A DNA stretch of 20,156 bases from Symbiodinium natans (Eukaryota; Sar; Dinophyceae; Suessiales; Symbiodiniaceae). Positions within the stretch are counted from its first letter, which is position 1; each line of letters opens with the position of its first letter. Of this stretch, positions 1 to 6,569 are shown one piece after another. The position numbers and the translations under genes were made by a program. The DNA is taken from contig CAJNDS010001398.1 of NCBI GenBank assembly GCA_905221605.1, forward strand, positions 1 through 20,156, written 5' to 3'. A model generated the notes under the pieces. It was not told the origin of the DNA. It worked only from the letters and a program-made list of their open reading frames with translations, and ran no database searches.

Positions 1-2
1 TA

Positions 3-521
3 ACGAAATCTATTCCTACCCTAGCTGGACATAACAAGGGCGAACTCCGAATTAAACAACTCGTGGATCTTACAATGCCTTTTTTTGATAATAATCTAGG
101 CGAAGTTCTTTTGTTGAAAGACTGTTGCGATCGTTTGGTTCGTCGTTCTATGGAAGCCGTTATTGTTAATCTTTTTGGAGTAGATGATGGTTCTATTAGT
201 TGGGAAAAGTTATATGAGACTATGACCAAAGAGCCTAAAACTAGAAAGAAGCGAGGGATGAAGCGAAGTAATAGTTTGCCCGTTCGAGCACCCCCTAAAA
301 ACGATGACGATGACGATGACGACGACGATGACGACGACGATGACGATGACGGAGAAGAAGAAGATTGTGAAGGACACGATGGTGACATCGTCATGCCCGA
401 TGCGAATGGTATCGTGCCATACGTGAATGGTGGTTCCTTATGCACACAAATGCCTTATCTGAATACCGTTTCCATATCTACGCCGAAAAAAGGGCGAGGA
501 CGCCCTAAAAAATCAGGATGA
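3..521 (+). CDS. Host protein with poly-Asp tract and C-terminal AT-hook, 5' end outside window
   Basis: The reading frame is open to the left edge, so this is the 3' part of a gene or its last exon. A GTG at 63 is only an arbitrary in-frame start. The visible 172 residues begin with an ordinary globular-looking stretch that includes LLLKDCCDRLVRRSMEAV. A basic linker (KTRKKRGMKRS) follows, then an acidic run of about 16 aspartates encoded by alternating GAT/GAC, and finally KKGRGRPKKSG at the C-terminus. The GRGRPKK core is the classic AT-hook for minor-groove DNA binding, so a chromatin or nuclear role is likely by inference. Base composition is more balanced than in the viral genes, and the mixed Asp codons suggest a coding repeat rather than pure slippage. 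I do not recognise the family. Confidence 0.55.
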   Translation, partial: TKSIPTLAGHNKGELRIKQLVDLTMPFFDNNLGEVLLLKDCCDRLVRRSMEAVIVNLFGVDDGSISWEKLYETMTKEPKTRKKRGMKRSNSLPVRAPPKNDDDDDDDDDDDDDDDDGEEEDCEGHDGDIVMPDANGIVPYVNGGSLCTQMPYLNTVSISTPKKGRGRPKKSG

Positions 522-605
522 GGTGGGGCGTTTTAAAAATACTTTTTGAATCTAGTAAGAAATTAATATAGTAATTGTTTTGTTCTTTTTATTTTACCCT
601 GAAAG

Positions 606-983
606 GTGATCGTCTTCGTTGCTGGGGCGACCTGCGATCACTGTATCATCTGGTGGGCGACATTCCTTTTGAAGTCTTCTTGAAGGTGGGTGGGTAAAAA
701 TAAGTAATAGTTTAGTGTATTTTATTTCCCTGTCGAGGACTATGGATAATGACACAGACCATTGGCTACACAATGGAGGACTGAATGAAGAAATCAATCA
801 TTTTTGTATTCTTTTTGTTTAGTAAGTAGTTATAATAATATAATTTGTTTTTCCACTAAATCCTTGCAGGAGGGGTTCTTCTGCGTGGCGTCGGCACATG
901 TCACAGCGATGCCCGACAGTGGGGTGAAAAACATGAAGACCGTCAATACTTGGGTGATTGGAATGATGAAAATATTTCAATAA
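606..983 (+). other. Candidate exons of a host gene interrupted by the viral boundary
   Basis: There is no long continuous ORF here, but pieces look like exons. At 606-685 a frame reads DRLRCWGDLRSLYHLVGDI and ends at AAG|GTGGGT, a plausible splice donor; it is preceded by an AG at 604-605. A pyrimidine-rich tract ending TCCTTGCAG at 861-869 is a strong acceptor. From 870 a GC-richer frame reads EGFFCVASAHVTAMPDSGV and continues through NTWVIGMMK to a TAA at 981. The last codons fall inside the AT-rich palindrome at the start of the viral part, so the natural exon was probably cut there. A GTAAGT donor at 822 would give an intron of 48 nt. The exon connections are guesses and the product is not recognised. 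Confidence 0.35.
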
Positions 984-1005
984 AGAATAATAATTTATTG
1001 AAATA
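973..1005. terminator. Perfect 12-bp palindrome at the left viral boundary
   Basis: TATTTCAATAAA (973-984) and TTTATTGAAATA (994-1005) are exact reverse complements around a 9-nt loop. The palindrome lies about 20 bp past the stop of the minus-strand gene ending at 1024, so it may mark the 3' end of that transcript. It is also where host-like sequence gives way to viral AT-rich sequence. Confidence 0.5.
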
Positions 1006-1023
1006 CTTTGGAGCTTTTTATTT

Positions 1024-2337
1024 TTATTTTCTAAATATTTCTTTTCTATACAAATCTTTGAGTTCTTTCAGATATTGTTTTCTCATTTCTTTATCTCCCG
1101 CTGACCTGATCCAATTGTTATATATACTTTTATAGCTTCTGTAAGTTTTAGTATTTATAGTATTTCTGTTGTTAGCTTCTTCGAATACTTCTCTCAATTT
1201 TTGAATACCTATTTTGCTTGGAATGATTAATGTAGGTGATGCCATATCCTGCTCTTCTGTTGTTCCTTCCTTCAAATTTGTTTCTCTGGTTAAACGGGTT
1301 CTTGGGCGTTCGTTTTGTGGTGGTTGCGGTGGTTGTGGAGGTGGCGCGTTTCCGCTTGAACTTGACGAACCGCCTTCTTGAAAATTTGGCTGTGGCGGCG
1401 GCGGTGTTTTCGGTGATGGTCTGGGTCTTGCTTTTGTTCTCGGCTCTGTTGGTCGCTGTGGTATTGGACGTGGTATTGGTGGTAATTCTGCTAGCGTAGG
1501 TTGGCTTGATGATGCAATCGGTAAAGGTTGTTGTGTAGCACCGACGTTAGGTTGATGTGGTTGTAAAACTATTGAAGGTTGTAAATATTCCATGTTTGGA
1601 ATTGGCATTGGGTCATAAGTTGTAAATTGACCCGCGCGAGGATCTCCTGAAAAGTCTAATAGCTGTCTGGGTGGCGGGTTTATTCTCCTCATTAATGTCT
1701 CGCCTAATGCTTGCGCGGCTTCCTGTGTAAGTCCAGCAAACGCGGCAGAAGTAAAATCCATACCGGAAATCATATTACCCGCAACATTGCCCCCTACTCG
1801 TAATGCCCCGCTTCCTAAACTCCGAAGAATGCCCGAACCGCCTTCTTCCTCTCTTTCTAACTGTTGTTGGTGCGCTTGATTGATTGCTTGTTGGTTGCCT
1901 TGATGTGCGGTTGCTACGTTTCCTAATGTTTCATCGATTTGAAACAATTGTTGCTCGGGGGGTGTGCCGAATTCTTCAATAAAAGACATATTGTCGGTGT
2001 CCGTTGCAATACGAAACATTTCTGGCGATCTGGGTTGTTCTGGTTCTGGGCGATCGTGCTCTGTAAATAATGCTCTATGTGTAAAATTGTTATCGCTAGC
2101 GTATTCGCGTAGCATATGATCCCTAACAATTCTTTCGGCAATTTGTTTTTCTTGAACTTTTAATTTGTCCAAATGATCTTTTCCATCAAAACGAGTTCCT
2201 TTGTTGCTTTGTTTATAAAATACAGCATCTCTATTCGGAAAGGGTTTCAACGCTTCTTCGTCGTCATTAACCAGCTCCAAAATATCTTCATATCTCGATC
2301 TTCTGTGAAATTGTATTCCAGCATTTTTAACTACCAT
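1024..2337 (-). CDS. Pro/Gln-rich virion-type protein, 437 aa
   Basis: This is the last gene of the minus-strand structural block downstream of the penton gene. The N-terminal third is charged and probably helical. A Gln-rich patch at about residues 145-165 precedes a Gly/Ala-rich amphipathic stretch (GILRSLGSGALRVGGNVAGN), which could contact or disturb membranes. Residues of about 240-345 are a long Pro/Gln/Ser-rich disordered linker with runs of prolines and serines. The C-terminal 70 residues are charged and helical, including YLKELKDLYRKEIFRK. A minor capsid, cement or scaffold role is inferred from position only; I do not recognise the family. The start at 2337 is supported by an upstream TCTAAAACAATATATA element on the same strand. 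Overlapping plus-strand frames here are shadows. Confidence 0.75.
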   Translation of the reverse strand: MVVKNAGIQFHRRSRYEDILELVNDDEEALKPFPNRDAVFYKQSNKGTRFDGKDHLDKLKVQEKQIAERIVRDHMLREYASDNNFTHRALFTEHDRPEPEQPRSPEMFRIATDTDNMSFIEEFGTPPEQQLFQIDETLGNVATAHQGNQQAINQAHQQQLEREEEGGSGILRSLGSGALRVGGNVAGNMISGMDFTSAAFAGLTQEAAQALGETLMRRINPPPRQLLDFSGDPRAGQFTTYDPMPIPNMEYLQPSIVLQPHQPNVGATQQPLPIASSSQPTLAELPPIPRPIPQRPTEPRTKARPRPSPKTPPPPQPNFQEGGSSSSSGNAPPPQPPQPPQNERPRTRLTRETNLKEGTTEEQDMASPTLIIPSKIGIQKLREVFEEANNRNTINTKTYRSYKSIYNNWIRSAGDKEMRKQYLKELKDLYRKEIFRK

Positions 2338-2341
2338 TCTT

Positions 2342-2360
2342 TTTTATATATTGTTTTAGA
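2342..2360 (-). promoter_or_regulatory. TCTAA...ATATATA promoter-like element
   Basis: Read on the minus strand this is TCTAAAACAATATATAAAA, ending a few bases before the ATG at 2337. It overlaps the end of the upstream coiled-coil gene. The same TCTA-plus-TATATA pattern precedes several other genes of the left half. Mavirus and its giant-virus helper are known to share a TCTA-containing late promoter, so a late-gene role is an inference by analogy. Confidence 0.45.
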
Positions 2361-2697
2361 AAATTGTTTCACTTAATTCGCTTAATGTGTCATACCTTTT
2401 TTTGAGATGTTCCAGAGAAGTCTCGGGTATTCTAGGATTATGCATTTCCCCTTTCAATCTTGACATCTCACTTTCATAATTTGCTTTCATCTGACCCTCT
2501 AACAATCTACGTTTAAACGCCAGATTCTTTTCTTTTGCCTCTCTCGCTTCCAGTTGCTTTTTCAAATTCAGTAAATAATCAATATTTTGTTGCCTATACA
2601 CCAGATCTTCGGGTGAATTCACGACGGGATTATCTAATGATTTTTTCTTATGCATTTTTTTGTTTTTCTGAAATTTGAACCTATTATATAGAACCAT
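2356..2697 (-). CDS. Small coiled-coil protein, 113 aa
   Basis: This basic, highly charged helical protein has heptad-like spacing from about residue 35 to the end (for example YLLNLKKQLEAREAKEKNLA), which suggests a coiled coil. There are no membrane segments and no recognisable enzyme motifs. It sits between the frameshifted zinc-motif gene and the Pro-rich gene, with gaps of about 12 and 18 bases, so all three are probably expressed together or from closely spaced promoters. The start at 2697 is preferred over the internal Met15 because a TCTAAATAATAATATATA element lies immediately upstream. The product is unknown; a virion assembly or scaffold role is inferred only from the neighbourhood. 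Confidence 0.7.
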   Translation of the reverse strand: MVLYNRFKFQKNKKMHKKKSLDNPVVNSPEDLVYRQQNIDYLLNLKKQLEAREAKEKNLAFKRRLLEGQMKANYESEMSRLKGEMHNPRIPETSLEHLKKRYDTLSELSETIF

Positions 2698-2700
2698 TTG

Positions 2701-2718
2701 TATATATTATTATTTAGA
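2701..2718 (-). promoter_or_regulatory. TCTAA...ATATATA promoter-like element
   Basis: On the minus strand this reads TCTAAATAATAATATATA and ends 3 nt before the ATG at 2697. It also encodes the last residues and stop of the preceding gene, so coding and regulatory sequence overlap. It closely matches the elements before the MCP and the 8923 gene. Confidence 0.5.
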
Positions 2719-3260
2719 TTTTTTACTTCTTGATTGAAACATTGCTTTACACATATTTTCAGATTTTTCCTGTCTTCTTCTCAAAATTTCGGCGTTCATT
2801 GATTTCATTTGTAATTGCAATAATTGTTGTTGCGTTAAATTTGCATAAGGATTTGAAAATTGTTGCGGTTGCACTGGCGGAATTGCTTTTGTAACAGGCG
2901 GTTGTTGTTCTTGATATTGTGGCGGTGCCACTGAATTATTTTCATTATGTTCCGGTGCGAGAGGTTCAACGTTTATTTTTGCTTTGGTTCTAGGTGCTTG
3001 TCTTTTTACTGGTTTATCAATTATATTACTTGGTTTCTTTTCGCATTTTCAGGATGAGTATATCTCAACGTTTTTATAGTCATCGTTTTTTTACAGTCCC
3101 TACATTCAGCAGGTTCTTTTACAACGTCGCGAATTTTAACTCGTTTAGCTTCTTCCTTTTCCGGTTCAGGCATTGGTGCTTCGGTTTCAGGTTGCGCTTC
3201 GGTTGCTTCGTTTTCAGGTTCATCATTGACTGCTACAATTTCCGAGCTTTGATCTGTCAT
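2710..3260 (-). pseudogene. Cys/His zinc-motif protein split by a frameshift
   Basis: Two minus-strand frames appear to be parts of one gene. The 5' frame starts with ATG at 3260 (MTDQSSEIVAVNDEPENEAT), is very acidic, and then gives CRDCKKTMTIKTLRYTHPEN before a stop at 3021. The 3' frame ends at 2710. It has no ATG; its apparent start at 2931 is a GTG, and it is open upstream to about 3047, just after a stop in that frame. Its product is Pro/Gln-rich with a basic tail (SRSKKSK). The two frames meet near 3049, at the point where a fourth ligand should complete a C-x2-C...H...C zinc motif. In the 5' frame that position is Ala, while the overlapping frame supplies a Cys. One missing base in the AAAATGCG stretch explains this. 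A small virion or regulatory zinc protein is likely. It could be a real mutation in an integrated copy or a sequencing error. Confidence 0.6.
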
Positions 3261-3293
3261 ATATATATTGTTCTATATATTTTCTATTACGTT

Positions 3294-4163
3294 TCATGTA
3301 GCATCGCTATTATGGAAGAGGAGGCTAAAACTCAAATCGACGCCGTTGAAGTCGATAAGGTTGCCCGTTTCATCGGTTATTCTAAAAGTTAGTCGTCTTA
3401 TTGAACGACGCGAGACATTAACATAATCGTAATCTGTAACGCCGTAGGGATCATTTATAATACCTGCGAAGGAAGCATTGACAGGAACTTTTTTTACGAT
3501 CGCGTTTGAAAAAGACGAAGGACTATGAAAATTATTATTTGACAGTTCCGGACATGATATGTATAGGTCTTGGTGATGGAGAAGCTTAATAAAGCCGGTT
3601 GTCCATGGAGCGGATGAAGTGAAACTATCGCCTACCGTAACGTTAAAACTTAACACTTCATTTATAGAGTTCAAATTATTCAGATCTACACTGTTGGAAA
3701 ACGAACCTACGAAAGATGGAACGTCGGCATCAGTTAAGGGAATAAAAAGCACCTCTGTATAATTTGAGGATACCGTCATCTTATTTGATATCGTGTTGTA
3801 TGTGACGGTATAGGAATTTGACCGACCGCCACTATCAAAGAAAAAATTCAGTTGTGTCTGAATTGCATTTGCTAATTCCGGCGGTGAGTAATTTCCAACC
3901 GGTATTTCAATACGCCTATACGTTATGCCTTGTGGTGTAGCCGGTGCGATGATCTGATGTCTAAAATATAGATTTTGATTATTTGAGTTTATTGAATACC
4001 ACGTATTCGGAATGGCTAACTCGTGAACTTGCATAATAGTGCCATCGGGTATTTCAAAGGTTTCCCTTAATTCAATTTGAAAGTCGCTTATTCCACGACT
4101 GTTTGAAGTGCGGTATTTTGAATTTACATAAACTTTTTTATACGTCAATGGTCTGATACTCAT
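3294..4163 (-). CDS. Penton / minor capsid protein (single jelly-roll type)
   Basis: This 289-aa protein has the N-terminal pattern typical of virophage and PLV penton proteins: a tyrosine/basic segment (KVYVNSKYRTSNSRGISDF) followed by 'F.I.L....IP.GT...V.ELAIPNTWYSI', then a beta-rich body. The penton forms the vertices of the icosahedral capsid together with the MCP encoded divergently nearby. I chose the ATG at 4163 (MSIRPLTYKK) rather than the frame extension up to 4280. The extra 39 residues overlap the divergent plus-strand gene and the shared AT-rich promoter region, and the conserved-looking part begins at MSIRPL. Genes downstream on the same strand are probably co-expressed. Identification is by pattern only; a profile search would settle it. 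Confidence 0.85.
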   Translation of the reverse strand: MSIRPLTYKKVYVNSKYRTSNSRGISDFQIELRETFEIPDGTIMQVHELAIPNTWYSINSNNQNLYFRHQIIAPATPQGITYRRIEIPVGNYSPPELANAIQTQLNFFFDSGGRSNSYTVTYNTISNKMTVSSNYTEVLFIPLTDADVPSFVGSFSNSVDLNNLNSINEVLSFNVTVGDSFTSSAPWTTGFIKLLHHQDLYISCPELSNNNFHSPSSFSNAIVKKVPVNASFAGIINDPYGVTDYDYVNVSRRSIRRLTFRITDETGNLIDFNGVDLSFSLLFHNSDAT

Positions 4164-4216
4164 AATATTGTTATATAATATAATTGATATAAATAATTTA
4201 TCATCTTTTTTATATA
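4164..4216. promoter_or_regulatory. Bidirectional AT-rich promoter between penton and lipase-like genes
   Basis: These 53 nt separate divergent start codons at 4163 (minus) and 4217 (plus). They contain TATATAATATAATTGATATAA-like sequence readable on both strands, with TATATA close to each ATG. This single control region could drive both structural blocks. Confidence 0.45.
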
Positions 4217-4758
4217 ATGTCAAAAATACAATCGCAACTAAATACGATGCTAGAAAGTAACGGCAAAATTTCAAATTCACAGGGTATTAAATATGCTTAC
4301 GATCGTGATAAAAAATTTTTGTTAAAGGAAATAAAATGTATGTTGGAGGAACAACCAGCGCTGTTAATTGGTTAGAAAACTTAACAAAGCTCCCTTTTGG
4401 TGTACTAGGTGGCGTCCGTGATATGGAACGATACATTGAAGCGAAGCGAGTATTGCAGGATAACCCGCAAATAACGGAGTTGGTCGGACATAGTCAGGCA
4501 GGTCCAGTTGTTTTAACGCTTGCAAAAGATTTTCCAGATAGAAGTTTAAGAACGAGAACATATAACAGCCCTACATTCAGTTTAGGTTTTAACCCGAACA
4601 CGGAAGAACATAAAAGATTTAGAAAAGTTGGAGATTTGGTAAGTGCTTTTGATGGAGGTGCTATGAATGTATATACTGATAGTCTAAACCCTGTAAAAAA
4701 ACATGACATAAGCGCATTTGATGGAGTTAGTGAGACACTACCACCTGATGAAAAATGA
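4217..4758 (+). pseudogene. Class-3-lipase-like alpha/beta hydrolase, apparently frameshifted
   Basis: A first frame starts with ATG at 4217 (MSKIQSQLNTMLESNGKISN), reaches KYAYDRDKKFLLKE, and stops at 4373. A second frame, first ATG at 4336, runs to 4758 and holds the catalytic part. In its own 140-residue numbering it has the nucleophile elbow GHSQAG (Ser53), then R..GDLVSAFD (candidate Asp100) and a late His123. Ser-Asp-His in this order is what class 3 lipases use, and lipase-like genes occur in other PLVs. They are usually assumed to help cross or modify membranes; that is inference here. The second frame also reads sensibly upstream of its ATG (GNKMYVGGTTS), so the shift probably lies in the A/T runs near 4305-4335. 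One missing base would explain it. Programmed frameshifting or sequencing error are the alternatives. Confidence 0.65.
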
Positions 4759-4780
4759 TTTTCCTAAATAATATAATAGA

Positions 4781-5029
4781 ATGCTTAATAAGGTCAGGAA
4801 GCAGAAAGAACAAACAAGGGTAGGAAAAGCCCCCGAAAACGTCCAATTTAAAAACAAGCTTACGAAAAGCATCAACAATTCATCTTATGAAACTATTAGA
4901 GGAATTGTTGAAACCGATGCAACGGCAGTATCACAACCGCAATTAGAAAAACCAATTTCAAAAAATATTAACAATTTAAATTCACATAAAAAATATAATA
5001 ATATTAAAAATAAAAAATCTAATAAATAA
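4781..5029 (+). CDS. Small basic protein upstream of MCP, 82 aa
   Basis: This short Lys/Asn-rich protein (MLNKVRKQKEQTRVGKAPEN...) has a strongly basic, asparagine-rich tail and no visible enzymatic motif or membrane helix. It lies 22 nt after the lipase-like gene and 10 nt before the MCP, inside the plus-strand structural block. The net positive charge would suit a DNA-binding or internal capsid protein, but this is only inference. Its last codons overlap the TCTAA...ATATATA element of the MCP gene. The Lys/Asn-rich tail may simply reflect AT-rich sequence. Confidence 0.6.
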   Translation: MLNKVRKQKEQTRVGKAPENVQFKNKLTKSINNSSYETIRGIVETDATAVSQPQLEKPISKNINNLNSHKKYNNIKNKKSNK

Positions 5030-5035
5030 TATATA
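5018..5035 (+). promoter_or_regulatory. TCTAA...ATATATA element of the MCP gene
   Basis: TCTAATAAATAATATATA ends 4 nt before the MCP ATG and overlaps the 3' end of the preceding gene. It is nearly the same as the element at 2701-2718 on the other strand. Confidence 0.5.
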
Positions 5036-5039
5036 AGTT

Positions 5040-6506
5040 ATGGATTTAGTTATTGCTGAAACACAGGATAACATGATAAACTCGTTACAGTTCGGACTTC
5101 CCGAAAGCGCCGCGTATATTACGGATCGTAAGCAGGTTCATTTCCCTAGTGTATCCGGAAATATTTTTAGTTCAAATAATGGTAATAAATATATTAAATT
5201 TGTGATCACGGGAGAAGACAACAATTACATCGATATGTCCAGCATTTGCTTATTTTTTGATGTTGTGAATACATCAACCACGGCAGGAGAATATTTAAGA
5301 CCATTAGGTGAAAGCCACGCCTTTTTTACTCGTTATAGATGCAACGCGGCAGGACAACAAATTAACGATATCGATAATTATAATTTAGTATGTGAAGAAA
5401 TGAAATCTTTTAAAAGTGAAGAAGTAAGAAATTTAGACGACATCCAAGAAGGTTGTTTAACACGATACGACAGCCGAATTAATAGACTTTATGCGTTTGC
5501 AATTGAAGGACACGATGCCACCGCTACTACTGGTAGAAATGATAGAGGAATTGTTTTACCAAAACTTACAAGAGCTAATACGACAGGAATTGAGCAAGGT
5601 AAATTCGTTCGGATGGGACATAAGCCATGTTGCGGGTTCGTTCAATCTGGGTATTATCCTCCTATTCGATATTGTCCGTTAGAATTTATTTTTGAAATTT
5701 GTTCCGATGCACAAGAACCGGTAATCAATCCGGCTACGCCGGTAGCAGGAACGCAGGCTGAAGACGATGTTAATGGTTTATACTTTACCACACGAAACAC
5801 TACAACTTCGTGGGCAATTCAAAATTGTATCCTTCGATGCGAATTAATCACAGTCGACAATTCCGTCAATAATAACGTGGTTTCGCATTTATTGAAAGGG
5901 GGTCGGCTTCGTATGGTTTATCCAGCCTATCACAGTTTTTCACAATCTTTCGCGGCAGGAAATACCGAAATCAATATGAATATTGTTAAGTCTTCAACAC
6001 GATTATCTCAAATGTTTTTTACCCTTTCTAATTCACAGATTGATAATAATAACACAGCGGCAAATTTTGCGAAGAAAAAATGGACATGGTTTTATCATCC
6101 TATGTCGGCGTCAATTGATAATTTGGAAGGTGTGATTGACAGCACCAAACAAATTTCATATTATGTTCAGATCGCGAATAAAAAGTTCCCCGAACAAGCA
6201 ATAGAAAGTTTAGCCGAAGCTATGTATTTCTTACGTCGTGCTGTTAATGTTATGTCTCCGTTTTATGACGGTTTTTCAATTGACATTTACAGATACGCTA
6301 ACGATAAGTTTATTGGTGGAATAAATTTCGATAAGCAACCTGATATGAATTTTACCGGATCCAACACTAAAATGGGTTCCTTATTGACTTTTAAATTGAA
6401 AGGGGCGAACAACACATTCGCATTAGGCGTAGAACAAGTTTATGTTACGCTCGTTTCAGAACATGTTTTTGAATTAAGCGAGTCGGCTTCAACGGTTTTA
6501 GACTAA
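5040..6506 (+). CDS. MCP: Major capsid protein (double jelly-roll, PLV/virophage type)
   Basis: This 488-aa protein has the features of a PLV MCP. The N-terminal region has an assembly-arm-like stretch followed by SGNIFSSNNGNKYIKFVITG and IDMSSICLFFDVVN, the first strands of the first jelly roll. A hydrophobic beta-rich body follows with long loops near residues 220-260. The C-terminal part, including YRYANDKFIGGINFDKQPD and FALGVEQVYVTLVSEHVFEL, resembles the last strands of the second jelly roll. Trimers of this protein would build the icosahedral shell, with the penton encoded at 3294-4163. Length is within the range seen for this group. A promoter-like element lies directly upstream and a perfect palindrome 29 nt downstream. 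The frame at 5491-5682 is a shadow. The family call rests on pattern and gene context, not on a search. Confidence 0.88.
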   Translation: MDLVIAETQDNMINSLQFGLPESAAYITDRKQVHFPSVSGNIFSSNNGNKYIKFVITGEDNNYIDMSSICLFFDVVNTSTTAGEYLRPLGESHAFFTRYRCNAAGQQINDIDNYNLVCEEMKSFKSEEVRNLDDIQEGCLTRYDSRINRLYAFAIEGHDATATTGRNDRGIVLPKLTRANTTGIEQGKFVRMGHKPCCGFVQSGYYPPIRYCPLEFIFEICSDAQEPVINPATPVAGTQAEDDVNGLYFTTRNTTTSWAIQNCILRCELITVDNSVNNNVVSHLLKGGRLRMVYPAYHSFSQSFAAGNTEINMNIVKSSTRLSQMFFTLSNSQIDNNNTAANFAKKKWTWFYHPMSASIDNLEGVIDSTKQISYYVQIANKKFPEQAIESLAEAMYFLRRAVNVMSPFYDGFSIDIYRYANDKFIGGINFDKQPDMNFTGSNTKMGSLLTFKLKGANNTFALGVEQVYVTLVSEHVFELSESASTVLD

Positions 6507-6534
6507 ATTGAGATCTGATAAAAGAAATAAAACA

Positions 6535-6569
6535 TTATTAAATTAAATAAAATCTACTTAATTTAATAA
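6535..6569. terminator. Perfect 12-bp palindrome after the MCP gene
   Basis: TTATTAAATTAA (6535-6546) and TTAATTTAATAA (6558-6569) are exact reverse complements with an 11-nt loop that contains a TCTA. It is well placed to form the 3' end of the MCP transcript. The right arm overlaps the most likely start region of the fibre gene. Confidence 0.5.

Noticed and set aside
4164-4280. N-terminal extension of the penton frame with a hydrophobic stretch
   Set aside because: It overlaps the divergent gene and shared promoter; the conserved-looking protein starts at the ATG at 4163.
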